A stretch of DNA of 64,000 bases, from positions 1-64,000 of the forward strand of contig NZ_JAGFBF010000002.1 in assembly GCF_017583045.1 (NCBI RefSeq). Reading direction: 5' to 3'. Position 1 is the stretch's first letter, and every line of letters begins with the position of its first letter. This document shows positions 24,347 to 33,535 of the stretch, piece by piece. Below the pieces are notes generated by a model. It was not told where the DNA came from. It did no database searches and saw nothing but the letters and a program-made list of their open reading frames with translations. Both the position numbers and the translations under genes were made by a program. The stretch is from Leucobacter tardus (GTDB lineage Bacteria; Actinomycetota; Actinomycetes; Actinomycetales; Microbacteriaceae).

Positions 24347-26473
24347 GTGGAGCAGAACTCCTCAGAGACCACCCCCGAATCCACTCCGACCGCAGACGCG
24401 CCCGCCGCACCCCGCCGCCGGGCATCCCGTCGCGTGAGCACCGCCGCAGCCGCGCCGGAAGCCCCCGAGGCGTCGGCGGCCGAGGCCCCGACCGCATCGA
24501 CCGCCCCGGCCGCGTCCGAAACGGCAGCGTCCGAAGCGGCAGCGCCTGAGGCGGCCGCAGAGGCGCCGAAGAAGCGCACCACCCGAACCCGCAAGAAGGC
24601 AGCAGACGCGGACGTCCCGGCTGCGGCGAGCGACGAGACGTCGACCGCGACCGAGGTGCAGGCCCCGGCAGAAACCCCGAGCGCCGCGGCAGATGCCGAA
24701 CAGGCGGCGCCGAAGAAGCGCACGACGCGCACCCGCAAGAAGGCGACCGACGCAGAGGCGGCTCCCGCCGCCGACGCGCCGGTTGCGGCCGACGGCGCAG
24801 ACCAGAACGCCGAACAGGTCTCGAACGAGAGCGCAGCGCAGAGCGCCGCCTCGACCGGCGACACCGAGACGGCCGCTCCGAAGCGCACATCGCGCAGCCG
24901 CAAGTCGCAGGCCGCTCAGACTGCCGAGACCGGTGACTCCTCCGCAGCGACGGTGCAGTCAGAGTCGGGTTCCGCGACCGACGCACCCGCCGAGAGCGCG
25001 CCAGCCGCGCAGCAGACCGAGAGCGATGACGCGTCGGCGGACGACGCGGGCAAGGGTCGCTCGAACCGTGGCGGCCGCGGCAAGAACGGCAAGCAGAACT
25101 CCGGTCAGAACCAGAGCCAGAACCGCGACCAGAACCGCGACGCCAAGCAGAACGACAAGTCTGCCGAGCCGTCGGAGAAGGCCGAGCGGAACGAGAAGTC
25201 CGGCGGCGACAAGAACGGCACGGATCGCAACGGCGCAGATCGCAACGGCGCCGAGCGCGGCGACAAGGGCGGCGAGTCCTCGCGTTCGACGCGCACGCGC
25301 CAGCGCGACCGCAAGCGCCGTGGCCAGGGCGACGATTTCGAGCCGGAGATCTCGGACGACGACGTGCTCCTCCCGGTCGGCGGCATCCTCGACGTGCTCG
25401 ACAACTACGCGTTCGTCCGCACCAGCGGATACCTGCCGGGCACCAGCGACGTGTACGTCTCGCTCGGCCAGGTGAAGAAGTACGGTCTGCGCAAGGGCGA
25501 TGCCGTCACCGGTTCGATCCGGCAGCCGCGTGAGGGCGACGGCAACGGTCGCCAGAAGTACAACGCGATCGTCAAGGTCGACACGGTGAACGGGCACTCG
25601 GCCGAGGAGCCGCAGAGCCGAGGCGAGTTCGCCGAGCTCACCCCGCTCTACCCCGAGGATCGGGTGCGTCTCGAGACCACGCGCGAGCAGACCGCTCCTC
25701 GGGTGATCGACATCGTCGCCCCCATCGGCTTCGGCCAGCGCGCCCTCATCTCGGGACCCTCGGGCTCGGGCAAGTCGACGTTGATCCGCGAGATCGCGGC
25801 CGCCGTCTCGGCGAACCATCCGGACGCGCACCTCATGCTGGTGGCGACCTCCGAGCGCCCGGAAGAGGTCACCCACCTGCAGCGCACCATCAACGGCGAG
25901 GTCATCGCGAGCACCTTCGACCGTCCGACGGAGGATCACACCACCGTCGCCGAGCTCGCCGTCGAGCGCGCGAAGCGCCTCGTCGAGCTCGGTCACGACG
26001 TCGTCGTGCTGCTCGAGTCGGTGACCGATGTCGCGCACGCCTACGTGGACGCCGTGCCGACCGGCGGGCGCAACGCGACCGACGATCCCGAGGGCGTCGC
26101 CGCGCTGCAGGTGAAGCGTCTGCTCGCCGCCGCGCGCAACCTCGAGAACGCCGGTTCGCTGACGATCATCGCCACGGCCGACACGAAGACCGGCAACCCC
26201 GCGGACAAGGCCCTCGTCAAGACGCTGCTTCCCGTCGTCAACAGCACGATTCGTCTCTCGGGCGATGCCGCGGCGGCGTGGATCTTCCCGGCGGTCGACG
26301 TGGCGCGCACCTACACCGAGCGCGAGACGCTGCTGCGCGGCGACGCCGACACGGCGAAGGTGCAGCAGCTGCGCCGCTCCCTCACGGGGGCGAGTGCCGA
26401 GGATGCGATCCGCGGTCTCGTCGAGCGCGTCGAGTCGACGGCGACGAACGCCGATCTCATCGCCCGCGCGTAA
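24347..26473 (+). CDS. rho: Rho family protein with intact RNA-binding domain but degenerate ATPase
   Basis: A 708-residue protein. GTG 24347 is preceded by GAAAGGA. Residues 1-340 are disordered, with three PKKRTTRTRKK-type repeats and an Asn/Arg/Lys-rich tract, as in many actinobacterial Rhos. Then comes a standard OB-fold RNA-binding domain (VGGILDVLDNYAFVRTSGYL, YVSLGQVKKYGLRKGDAV). The hexameric ATPase domain keeps its outline but not its chemistry. The P-loop is GPSGSGKS (470-477) instead of PPKAGKT. The Walker B segment is LLESVTD rather than LLDSITR. The R-loop EFKGTGN is replaced by TLLPVVN, and the FPAID segment is preceded by Trp645 where Arg is normal. In E. coli numbering D265, R269, K326, R353 and R366 are lost, whereas E211 (Glu503 here) is kept. 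The position between thrB and prfA is the usual rho locus. It may be a Rho that no longer translocates, or one with altered mechanism. The reading frame is unbroken. Confidence 0.85.
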   Translation: MEQNSSETTPESTPTADAPAAPRRRASRRVSTAAAAPEAPEASAAEAPTASTAPAASETAASEAAAPEAAAEAPKKRTTRTRKKAADADVPAAASDETSTATEVQAPAETPSAAADAEQAAPKKRTTRTRKKATDAEAAPAADAPVAADGADQNAEQVSNESAAQSAASTGDTETAAPKRTSRSRKSQAAQTAETGDSSAATVQSESGSATDAPAESAPAAQQTESDDASADDAGKGRSNRGGRGKNGKQNSGQNQSQNRDQNRDAKQNDKSAEPSEKAERNEKSGGDKNGTDRNGADRNGAERGDKGGESSRSTRTRQRDRKRRGQGDDFEPEISDDDVLLPVGGILDVLDNYAFVRTSGYLPGTSDVYVSLGQVKKYGLRKGDAVTGSIRQPREGDGNGRQKYNAIVKVDTVNGHSAEEPQSRGEFAELTPLYPEDRVRLETTREQTAPRVIDIVAPIGFGQRALISGPSGSGKSTLIREIAAAVSANHPDAHLMLVATSERPEEVTHLQRTINGEVIASTFDRPTEDHTTVAELAVERAKRLVELGHDVVVLLESVTDVAHAYVDAVPTGGRNATDDPEGVAALQVKRLLAAARNLENAGSLTIIATADTKTGNPADKALVKTLLPVVNSTIRLSGDAAAAWIFPAVDVARTYTERETLLRGDADTAKVQQLRRSLTGASAEDAIRGLVERVESTATNADLIARA

Positions 26474-26491
26474 TCCGTTCACGGAGGAACC

Positions 26492-27565
26492 ATGTTCGAA
26501 CAGGTCGAGGGGCTGATCCGGGAACACACCGGGCTGCAGGAGGAGCTGGCTGATCCCGCGCTCCACGCCGATGCGTCGCGCGCGAAGCGCGTGAACCGCC
26601 GGTACGCCGAACTCAGCAAGATCAAGGCGGCGTACGAGCACTGGCAGCAGCTCGGCGACGATCTCGAGGCGGCGCGCGAGCTCGCGAAAGAGGATGACGC
26701 GTTCGCCGAAGAGGTGCCCGACCTGGAAGCGGGACTCGCGGAGGCTCAGGAGCGCGTGCGGCGACTCCTGATCCCCCGCGACCCCGATGACGCCCGCGAC
26801 GTGATCCTCGAGATCAAGGGCGGCGAGGGCGGTGCCGAGTCCGCGCTGTTCGGAGCCGACCTGCTGCGCATGTACCTCCACTACGCGGAGTCCAAGGGCT
26901 GGAAGACCGAGATGCTCGAGAAGGACGAGAGCGACCTCGGAGGCTACAAGAACGTGCAGGTCGCCATCAAGGCGAACGCGAGCGATCCGTCGCAGGGAGT
27001 GTGGGCGCACCTCAAGTACGAGGGCGGCGTGCACCGCGTGCAGCGCGTTCCCGTGACCGAGTCGCAGGGCCGCATCCACACGTCGACCACCGGCGTGCTC
27101 GTCTACCCCGAGGTGGACGAACCCGAAGAGGTCGATATCAACCAGAATGATCTGAAGATCGATGTCTACCGGTCGAGCGGTCCTGGCGGACAGTCCGTGA
27201 ACACCACCGACTCCGCCGTCCGCATCACGCACCTGCCGTCGGGGATCGTCGTCGCGATGCAGAACGAGAAGAGCCAGCTGCAGAACCGCGAAGCCGCGAT
27301 GCGCGTGCTCCGCGCGCGACTGCTCGCCAAGCAGGCGGAGGAGGCGGCCGCCGAAGCCAGTGCGTACCGGTCCACCCAGATCCGGACCATGGACCGGTCG
27401 GAGCGCATCCGCACCTACAACTTCCCCGAGAACCGTATCGCCGACCACCGCACCGGGTACAAGGCCTATAACCTCGACCACGTGATGAACGGTGCGCTCG
27501 ATCCCGTCGTGGAGTCCTGCATCCGCATGGACGAAGAGGCGAGGCTCGCCGACCTCGGCTCCTGA
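26492..27565 (+). CDS. prfA: Peptide chain release factor 1
   Basis: A 357-residue class I release factor recognising UAA and UAG. The catalytic GGQ is at 232-234 ([10 protein letters not shown]), the target of PrmC methylation, and the codon-recognition tripeptide is PVT in [18 protein letters not shown] 26492 follows GGAGGAACC. It lies 18 nt after rho and is probably co-transcribed with it. prmC, whose product methylates this protein, lies 3.2 kb downstream, separated by an MFS gene and cysE-cysK. Confidence 0.97.
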   Translation: MFEQVEGLIREHTGLQEELADPALHADASRAKRVNRRYAELSKIKAAYEHWQQLGDDLEAARELAKEDDAFAEEVPDLEAGLAEAQERVRRLLIPRDPDDARDVILEIKGGEGGAESALFGADLLRMYLHYAESKGWKTEMLEKDESDLGGYKNVQVAIKANASDPSQGVWAHLKYEGGVHRVQRVPVTESQGRIHTSTTGVLVYPEVDEPEEVDINQNDLKIDVYRSSGPGGQSVNTTDSAVRITHLPSGIVVAMQNEKSQLQNREAAMRVLRARLLAKQAEEAAAEASAYRSTQIRTMDRSERIRTYNFPENRIADHRTGYKAYNLDHVMNGALDPVVESCIRMDEEARLADLGS

Positions 27566-27589
27566 GTCCGACTCTGCGCTGGCGCCGTC

Positions 27590-27610
27590 CCCTCGGCACC
27601 TCGCCGAGGG
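27590..27610 (+). terminator. Hairpin terminator after prfA
   Basis: CCCTCGGC (27590-27597) and GCCGAGGG (27603-27610) flank a 5-nt loop. The structure directly abuts the -10 box of the next gene. Confidence 0.55.
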
Positions 27611-27611
27611 C

Positions 27612-27617
27612 TAGCAT
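27612..27617 (+). promoter_or_regulatory. Leaderless -10 box for the MFS gene
   Basis: TAGCAT ends 6 nt before ATG 27624; no Shine-Dalgarno sequence is present. Confidence 0.55.
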
Positions 27618-27623
27618 GGACGT

Positions 27624-29024
27624 ATGCGTGCGCCTCGACTGATCCTCCCGTGGGTGGTCTGGGGAGTCGGAGCGATCGCCTACGCCATCGCGATCATCAA
27701 CCGGTCGTCGCTCGCCGCCCTCGGCCCGGCGGCGCAGGATCACTTCGCGATCGACGCGACGACGCTCGCGACCTTCCCGGTCATCCAGCTCATCGTGTAC
27801 GCGGGCCTGCAGATCCCCGTCGGCATGCTGCTCGACCGGCTGGGTCCCACGACGCTGATCCTCTGCGGCGGTCTGCTCATGACCGTCGGCCAGGTGCTCA
27901 TGGCGACGGTGCACGAGGTGTGGCTGGCGGTGCTGGCCCGCGTACTGGTCGGTGCGGGCGACGCCTGCACGTTCATCAGCGTCATGCGTCTCCTCCCCGA
28001 GTGGTTCGCGGTGCGGCAGCTGCCCACCGTGAGCCAGGTGACCGCGCTCACCGGACAGGTGGGTCAGCTCGTCTCGGTGACTCCGCTCGCGCTGCTGGTC
28101 GGCGCCGCCGGGTGGATGCCCGGCTTTCTCGGCGTGGCCTCGGTCGGGTTGCTCGTCACGATCCTCGCCGCACTCGTGATCCGCGACCGGCCGGGCGTCG
28201 GCACGGCCTTCGAGCGCATGACGGGTCGACTCGGCAGGCGCAGCCGCGACGCGCGATCGCTCGCGTCGGCGGCGTCGGGGGAGTCAACGCTCATGCCGCC
28301 GCCCGCGACCTCGATGATCGAGATCACGCAGCCGGCTCCGACGGCCGCCCCGCGGCGGGCCGGGTTCTGGAGCAGGTTCCGCCGACTGCTCAGAATCCCC
28401 GGCGTGCGTCTCGCCTACTGGCTGCACTTCACCTCGCCGTTCGCCTCGCACGCATTCCTGCTGCTGTGGGGGACGCCGTTTCTCATCGGCGGTGTCGGGC
28501 TCGATGCGGCGGCCGCGGGCGGACTCCTCAGCGTGATGGTGGTGTCGTCGATGGCGGCAGGCCTGCTGCTCGGTCCGCTGAGCTCGCGCTTCCTCGAGCG
28601 GCGCGTGTGGATCCACTTCGGCATCACGATCGCCATCATGCTCACCTGGACCGCCGTGATCGTGTGGCCGACCACGCCGCCCCTGTGGCTGCTGTTCGTG
28701 CTCGTCATCGTGGTACCGCTCGGCGGCCCCGCATCGATGATCGCGTTCGAGGTGACCCGGTCGCACACCCCGGTGAGCTTCGGGGGCTTCGCGACCGGTG
28801 TCGTCAACACCGGCGGTTTCACCTCGGCGCTGCTCGTGATCCTCGGCATCGGTCTGGCGCTCGACCTGCAGGGCGCCGGGTCGCCCGAGCAGTACTCGCT
28901 CGACGCCTTCCGGATCGCGTTCGCCGTTCAGATCCCGTTCTGGCTGCTCGGCCTGGTGTACATCCTCGTGGAGCAGCGCCGGACGAAGCGCTGGATGGAC
29001 TTCCACGGCCGCCGTCTGCGGTGA
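27624..29024 (+). CDS. MFS transporter of unknown substrate
   Basis: A 466-residue, 12-helix major facilitator with a long cytoplasmic loop (about residues 190-250) between helices 6 and 7 that is rich in Pro/Ala/Ser. The loop 2-3 motif appears as GMLLDRLGPTTLIL near residue 73, close to the G-x3-D-R-x-G consensus. The nearest type I can name is the nitrate/sugar-phosphate-like MFS proteins that actinobacteria carry next to prfA, without a known substrate. It is convergent with cysE; only 17 nt separate the two stops. Confidence 0.85.
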   Translation: MRAPRLILPWVVWGVGAIAYAIAIINRSSLAALGPAAQDHFAIDATTLATFPVIQLIVYAGLQIPVGMLLDRLGPTTLILCGGLLMTVGQVLMATVHEVWLAVLARVLVGAGDACTFISVMRLLPEWFAVRQLPTVSQVTALTGQVGQLVSVTPLALLVGAAGWMPGFLGVASVGLLVTILAALVIRDRPGVGTAFERMTGRLGRRSRDARSLASAASGESTLMPPPATSMIEITQPAPTAAPRRAGFWSRFRRLLRIPGVRLAYWLHFTSPFASHAFLLLWGTPFLIGGVGLDAAAAGGLLSVMVVSSMAAGLLLGPLSSRFLERRVWIHFGITIAIMLTWTAVIVWPTTPPLWLLFVLVIVVPLGGPASMIAFEVTRSHTPVSFGGFATGVVNTGGFTSALLVILGIGLALDLQGAGSPEQYSLDAFRIAFAVQIPFWLLGLVYILVEQRRTKRWMDFHGRRLR

Positions 29025-29041
29025 GGCGGCGACGGGCGCCG

Positions 29042-29611
29042 TCAGATCATGTAGAAGTCGGCCATGTCGGGCTGCTCGGCGCGGGGCGCGCCTCTGCGGG
29101 GGCGCTGCCCGGCCGGAATGCCCGTGAGCGTCGTCCACGGGGGAGCGGAGTGCACCACCACCGCGTTCGACCCGACGGCGCAGTCGTCGCCGAGCTCGAT
29201 GTTGCCGAGCAGTTTCGCTCCGGCCCCGATGACGACGCGGTCGCCGATGGTGGGGTGGCGCTTGCCGGTGTCGTGGCCGGTGCCGCCGAGCGTCACCCCG
29301 TGGTAGATGAGTACGTCATCGCCGACGACGGCGGTCTCGCCGATGACGACGCCCATGCCGTGGTCGATGAAGAGTCGGCGCCCGATGGTGGCGCCGGGGT
29401 GGATCTCGATGCCGGTGAAGAATCGCACGGCCTGGGAGAGGGCGCGCGGCAGAAACCGCATGCCCCGCTCCCAGAGCCGGTGGCTGATCCGGTGCCACCA
29501 GACGGCGTGCAGACCCGAGTACACGGCCAGGACCATGACCGCGCCGCGCGCGGCCGGATCGTTGGCGCGCGCGGCGGCGATGTCCTCGCGCACGCGGGTG
29601 AAGATGCTCAC
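29042..29611 (-). CDS. cysE: Serine O-acetyltransferase
   Basis: A 189-residue protein that acetylates L-serine with acetyl-CoA, giving O-acetylserine for cysteine synthesis. GTG 29611 ([23 protein letters not shown]) has a GGAG site and removes 52 implausible upstream codons. The left-handed beta-helix hexapeptide repeats are clear ([24 protein letters not shown], then [20 protein letters not shown]), with the catalytic His in FIDHGMG. It is the short actinobacterial form without the long N-terminal helical domain of the E. coli enzyme. It lies 35 nt downstream of cysK in the same operon. Confidence 0.95.
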   Translation of the reverse strand: MSIFTRVREDIAAARANDPAARGAVMVLAVYSGLHAVWWHRISHRLWERGMRFLPRALSQAVRFFTGIEIHPGATIGRRLFIDHGMGVVIGETAVVGDDVLIYHGVTLGGTGHDTGKRHPTIGDRVVIGAGAKLLGNIELGDDCAVGSNAVVVHSAPPWTTLTGIPAGQRPRRGAPRAEQPDMADFYMI

Positions 29612-29646
29612 GTGGTCGGTGTCTCCGGTGCCGGTTCGGTGCGGAT

Positions 29647-30582
29647 TCAGACGTCCAGGTCCTCGTAGAGCACCGTCGAGAAGTAGCGCTCGCCGAAGTC
29701 GGGGATCACCACGACGATCTTCTTCCCGGCGTTCTCGGGGCGCTTCGCGACCTCCGTCGCCGCCCACACGGCCGAACCGCAGGAGATGCCAGCGAGGATG
29801 CCCTCCTGCGTCGCCAGATCGCGCGCCTTCGCGACCGAGTCGGCGAGCGAGACGTCGATGACCTCGTCGTAGACCTCGCGATCCAGGATGTCCGGAACGA
29901 AGTTCGCGCCGAGGCCCTGGATCTTGTGCGGTCCGGGGGTGCCCTCGGTGAGCAGCGGCGAGTCCGCCGGCTCGACGGCGATGACCTGCAGGCCGGGCTT
30001 CTGCTCCTTGAGGTATCCGCCGGCACCCGTGATCGTGCCGCCGGTGCCGATGCCCGCGACGAAGATGTCGATCTCGCCGTCGGTGTCGTTCCAGATCTCC
30101 GGTCCGGTGGTGGCGCGGTGGATCGCGGGGTTCGCCGGGTTGCCGAACTGGCGTGCCAGAATCGCGTTCTCCGTCTGCGCCGCGATCTCCTCCGCCTTCG
30201 CGACGGCGCCCTTCATACCGAGGGGACCCTCGGTGAGCACGATCTCGGCGCCGTAGGCCTTCAAGATCTTCCGGCGCTCGATGCTCATCGTCTCGGGCAT
30301 GGTGAGGATGACGCGGTAGCCGCGAGCGGCGCCCACGAACGCGAGAGCGATGCCGGTGTTGCCGCTCGTACCCTCGACGATGGTGCCGCCCGGCTGGAGT
30401 TCGCCCGACTGCTCGGCCGCGTCGATGATGGCGATGCCGATGCGGTCCTTCACGGAGCCCGCGGGGTTGTAGAACTCGAGCTTGGCGTACACCTCGGCTG
30501 CCGCGCCGTCGGTCACCCGGTTCAGGCGGACGAGAGGGGTGTTGCCGAATGCTTGCGTGATGTTCTCATACGTACGTGCCAT
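29647..30582 (-). CDS. cysK: Cysteine synthase A (O-acetylserine sulfhydrylase)
   Basis: A 311-residue PLP enzyme that makes cysteine from O-acetylserine and sulfide. ATG 30582 ([21 protein letters not shown]) has AAGGAGA upstream. The PLP-lysine motif [10 protein letters not shown] is near residue 42, with the TSGNTG substrate loop near 71 and the [10 protein letters not shown] phosphate-binding loop near 178. The C-terminus ends [12 protein letters not shown] rather than in a cysE-interacting Ile-terminated consensus. It forms an operon with cysE and is read from a promoter at 30626-30655. Confidence 0.97.
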   Translation of the reverse strand: MARTYENITQAFGNTPLVRLNRVTDGAAAEVYAKLEFYNPAGSVKDRIGIAIIDAAEQSGELQPGGTIVEGTSGNTGIALAFVGAARGYRVILTMPETMSIERRKILKAYGAEIVLTEGPLGMKGAVAKAEEIAAQTENAILARQFGNPANPAIHRATTGPEIWNDTDGEIDIFVAGIGTGGTITGAGGYLKEQKPGLQVIAVEPADSPLLTEGTPGPHKIQGLGANFVPDILDREVYDEVIDVSLADSVAKARDLATQEGILAGISCGSAVWAATEVAKRPENAGKKIVVVIPDFGERYFSTVLYEDLDV

Positions 30583-30625
30583 GTGCGTGCGATCTCCTTC
30601 GCTTCGGGTCACGGATGCTCGCAAC

Positions 30626-30655
30626 AGCATATCGTCCGGTTATGTGCAAAGTCAC
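30626..30655 (-). promoter_or_regulatory. Candidate promoter for cysK-cysE
   Basis: On the minus strand GTGACT (30650-30655) and TATGCT (30626-30631) are separated by 18 bp, placing the transcript start about 37 nt before the cysK ATG. Confidence 0.4.
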
Positions 30656-30704
30656 TGGTCGTTATGCTTTGCGACCGTTCATGACGCCGGATCCCTGCGT
30701 CATG
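30645..30704. promoter_or_regulatory. Two inverted repeats between cysK and prmC
   Basis: GCAAAG (30645-30650) is matched by CTTTGC (30667-30672), and CATGACGC (30680-30687) by GCGTCATG (30697-30704). The first overlaps the cysK -35, and the second lies just upstream of the prmC -10. They could be operators for a sulfur regulator; no regulator gene is nearby. Confidence 0.35.
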
Positions 30705-30709
30705 CCGGG

Positions 30710-30715
30710 TAGGGT
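30710..30715 (+). promoter_or_regulatory. Leaderless -10 box for prmC
   Basis: TAGGGT ends 6 nt before GTG 30722, favouring that codon over GTG 30719. Confidence 0.5.
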
Positions 30716-30721
30716 GGTGTG

Positions 30722-31600
30722 GTGGTTGCAGCCGAGATCCCCATCGATGCACTCCTGACGCGGATGGCCGACCGGCTGCGCGGCGCGGAGGTGCCGGGTC
30801 CCGAGGTCGACGCCGAACTCATCCTCGGCCACGTGCTCGCGGCGTCGCGCGGCCGGGTGCAGTCGCTCGCGATTCTGCGCGAGGCGGTGAGCGCGACCGT
30901 CGCCACCGCGGCTCTCGAGATGACGGAGGAGCGCGCGCAGCGGATCCCGCTGCAGCACCTCACGGGCCGAGCACCGTTCCGCGGCCTCGAGCTGGCGGTG
31001 GGACCCGGCGTGTTCACCCCGCGCCCGGAGACGGAGACCGTCGCACAGTTCGCGATCGACGCCCTCGGGGCGACCGCCTCCGATCCGCCGATCGCCGTCG
31101 ATCTCTGCACCGGCAGCGGTGCCATCGCCATCGCACTCGCCGCGGAAGTGCCGAATGCCCGGGTGTGGGCCGTCGAGAAGAGTCGCGATGCCCACGCATG
31201 GGCATCGCGCAACGTCGCCGAGCTCGGCGATGACCGGGTCACGCTCCTGCACGGCGATGCGGCCGACGCACGTGCACTCCTCGCCGACATCGACGGCGCA
31301 GTCGATGTGCTCGTGTCGAACCCGCCCTACGTGCCGGTCGACATGGTGCCGCGCGACCCCGAGGTGCGCGATCACGACCCCGCGCTGGCGCTCTACGGCG
31401 GGACCGACGGTCTCGACGTGGTCCGCGTCATCGCGACGGTCGGCCTGCGTCTGGTGCGGCCGGGAGGCCGCATCGTGCTCGAGCACGCGGAAGAACAGGG
31501 TGCGGCGATCCGCGAACTGCTCGCCGGGACGGGGTGGAGCGGCGCGGCGACGCACCAGGATCTCACCGGGCGGGATCGCGCCACCACCGCCGTCCGCTGA
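30722..31600 (+). CDS. prmC: Release factor glutamine methyltransferase
   Basis: A 292-residue SAM-dependent HemK-family enzyme that methylates the GGQ glutamine of release factors; prfA encodes its substrate in this window. The N-terminal helical recognition domain is followed by the SAM motif AVDLCTGSGAIAIALA near residue 123 and the catalytic NPPY at 200-203. Two tandem GTG codons (30719 and 30722) are possible starts. The second fits the leaderless spacing. Confidence 0.94.
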   Translation: MVAAEIPIDALLTRMADRLRGAEVPGPEVDAELILGHVLAASRGRVQSLAILREAVSATVATAALEMTEERAQRIPLQHLTGRAPFRGLELAVGPGVFTPRPETETVAQFAIDALGATASDPPIAVDLCTGSGAIAIALAAEVPNARVWAVEKSRDAHAWASRNVAELGDDRVTLLHGDAADARALLADIDGAVDVLVSNPPYVPVDMVPRDPEVRDHDPALALYGGTDGLDVVRVIATVGLRLVRPGGRIVLEHAEEQGAAIRELLAGTGWSGAATHQDLTGRDRATTAVR

Positions 31601-31657
31601 CACGCGGTCGCGCGCCCGCGGCCGGGGGACTCTCCGCTTCGTCTGCGCACCAGCGGG

Positions 31658-31663
31658 TAGAGT
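31658..31663 (+). promoter_or_regulatory. Leaderless -10 box for the Sua5/TsaC gene
   Basis: TAGAGT ends 8 nt before ATG 31672. Confidence 0.5.
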
Positions 31664-31671
31664 AGTGCGTT

Positions 31672-32349
31672 ATGGCCGAGGTGTACGACTGCTCCGAGAG
31701 TTCCCAGCTGCTGACGGGAACTCGCATGGCGCGTCAGGCGATCGGCCGCGGCGAGCTCATCGTCATGCCGACCGACACCGTGTACGGCGTGGCTGCCGAC
31801 GCGTTCACGCCGGCAGCGGTGCAGCGGTTGCTCGACGCGAAGGGACGGGATCGCACGTCCCCGCCTCCGGTCCTGATTCCCGGCACCGCCACGCTGCACG
31901 CGCTCGCCGCAGAGGTGCCCGGTCCGGTCGTGCGTCTCGCGGAGGCGTTCTGGCCGGGCGCGCTCACCATCGTGCTGCGCGCGAATCCGGCACTCGACTG
32001 GGATCTCGGCGAGACCGGCGGCACCGTCGCGCTCCGCATTCCCGACAATCCGCTCGCGATCGAGCTGCTGCAGGAGACGGGGCCCCTCGCCGTCTCGTCG
32101 GCGAATCTCACGGGGCAGCCGGCAGCCCAGACGGCGTCCGAGGCTCAGGAGATGCTCACCGACAGCGTGACGGTATACCTCGATGACGGTCCGCGGTCGT
32201 CCGGCGGCGTCTCATCCACGATCATCGACGCGACTCAGGTCACGGAGGACGGCGGATCGATCGGAATCCTGCGGTTGGGCGGGGTGACACGGGACGCGAT
32301 CGCCGACCTGCTGCCGGCCCTCGCCGTCGAGGACCGCACCGGAGCCTGA
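31672..32349 (+). CDS. L-threonylcarbamoyladenylate synthase (Sua5/YrdC/TsaC family)
   Basis: A 225-residue YrdC-domain protein that makes threonylcarbamoyl-AMP from threonine, bicarbonate and ATP for t6A37 tRNA modification. The N-terminal substrate segment MPTDTVYGVAADAF is near residue 32, followed by WPGALTIVL, VALRIPDNPLA and PLAVSSANLTGQPA. It lacks the C-terminal Sua5 domain, so it is the TsaC-like short form. Downstream of prmC as in other Microbacteriaceae; its stop lies 1 nt before the wecA-like start. Confidence 0.94.
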   Translation: MAEVYDCSESSQLLTGTRMARQAIGRGELIVMPTDTVYGVAADAFTPAAVQRLLDAKGRDRTSPPPVLIPGTATLHALAAEVPGPVVRLAEAFWPGALTIVLRANPALDWDLGETGGTVALRIPDNPLAIELLQETGPLAVSSANLTGQPAAQTASEAQEMLTDSVTVYLDDGPRSSGGVSSTIIDATQVTEDGGSIGILRLGGVTRDAIADLLPALAVEDRTGA

Positions 32350-32350
32350 C

Positions 32351-33535
32351 ATGGTCTACGTCATCGTCGCCCTGGTCGCGGCGGGCGCGACGGCGGCAGC
32401 GTCGTATCTGGTGCTCCGTCTGAGCCGCCGGTACCGCCTCGCACCCGAGGTGCGGGAGCGCGACGTGCACCGGACGCCCACCCCGAGGCTCGGCGGGGTC
32501 GCGATGTTCGCCGGTCTGCTCGTCGCGTTCGGGGTCGCCGCGACGCAGGAGGAGCTCGGCCCGATCTTCGCCGCCCCCGGTCGCATCTGGGCGATTCTCG
32601 GTGCGTGCGCGCTGATCGCCGTGGTCGGGGTGCTCGACGACCTGCTCGACCTGGACTGGATGATCAAGCTCTCCGCGCAGCTCGTGGCGGGTGCGCTGCT
32701 CGCCTGGCAGGGAGTGCAGATCGTCTCGCTGCCGCTCGGAGACACCCTGGTCGTCGGTTCGCCGGGACTGAACTTCACGATCACGGTCTTCCTCGTGGCC
32801 CTGGTGATGAACGCTGTGAATTTCGTCGACGGGTTGGACGGTCTCGTCGCAGGGGTCGCGATCATCGCGAACTCGGTCTTCTTCATCTACACCCGGATCC
32901 TCACCGCCGAGGCCGGTGCGATCGACGCGGTGAACCTCGCGAGTCTGCTGGCCGCGGTCGTGATAGGGGTGTGCGCCGGGTTCCTCCCGTTCAACTGGCA
33001 TCAGGCGCGCATGTTCATGGGCGACACCGGGGCGCTGCTCGTCGGACTGCTCATGGCGACATCGACGATCTCGGTCACGGGCCAGCTCAACCCCGCGGCG
33101 CTCGACCAGAAGCTCGTGCTGGCGAGCTACATCCCGATCATCCTGCCGATCGCGGTACTCGCGCTACCGCTGGCCGACTTCACGCTCGCGGTCGTGCGAC
33201 GGCTCCTGGCGGGCAAGAGCCCGTTCTCCGCCGACCGCCTGCATCTGCACCACCGTCTGCTCGACATGGGGCACTCGCCCCGGCAGGCGGTGCTCATCTT
33301 CTATCTCGGCACCGCCGTCCTCTCGACGGCCTGCCTGCTCACCTTCACGCTGCAGAGCTTCCTGCTGCCTGCCGTGGTGCTGGTCGTGGGGGCGGCACTC
33401 TGCGCCGTCGTCGTTTTCGTGCCGATGGATCGGGTGCGCGAACGTGCCGTTCAGCGCGGCTTGGTAGCGTTGAGGCGACGTGCGTCCGCCCGGATCGACG
33501 CTGCGTCGTCGGCGACTGAGAGGACCCCCGAGTGA
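32351..33535 (+). CDS. Polyprenyl-phosphate GlcNAc-1-phosphate transferase (WecA/Rfe-like)
   Basis: A 394-residue membrane enzyme with about 11 helices that transfers an N-acetylhexosamine-1-phosphate to a polyprenyl-phosphate carrier, starting a cell-wall glycan. Family signatures: DVHRTPTPRLGGVAMF near residue 38, VGVLDDLLDLDW near 94, NAVNFVDGLDGL near 156, the MFMGDTGALLVG catalytic segment near 220 and SADRLHLHHRLLDMGHS near 295. In actinobacteria the homologue initiates arabinogalactan or teichoic-type linkage units; which applies here is unknown. It lies upstream of the atp genes as usual for the family. Confidence 0.93.
   Translation: MVYVIVALVAAGATAAASYLVLRLSRRYRLAPEVRERDVHRTPTPRLGGVAMFAGLLVAFGVAATQEELGPIFAAPGRIWAILGACALIAVVGVLDDLLDLDWMIKLSAQLVAGALLAWQGVQIVSLPLGDTLVVGSPGLNFTITVFLVALVMNAVNFVDGLDGLVAGVAIIANSVFFIYTRILTAEAGAIDAVNLASLLAAVVIGVCAGFLPFNWHQARMFMGDTGALLVGLLMATSTISVTGQLNPAALDQKLVLASYIPIILPIAVLALPLADFTLAVVRRLLAGKSPFSADRLHLHHRLLDMGHSPRQAVLIFYLGTAVLSTACLLTFTLQSFLLPAVVLVVGAALCAVVVFVPMDRVRERAVQRGLVALRRRASARIDAASSATERTPE

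Noticed and set aside
24347..25370. Repeat-rich N-terminus of rho as a separate gene or tandem-repeat element
   Set aside because: It is continuous in frame with the OB domain, and disordered basic N-terminal extensions are normal for actinobacterial Rho.
24959..27481. 840-codon minus-strand frame antisense to rho and prfA
   Set aside because: A GC-skew shadow of two well-supported genes, without domains.
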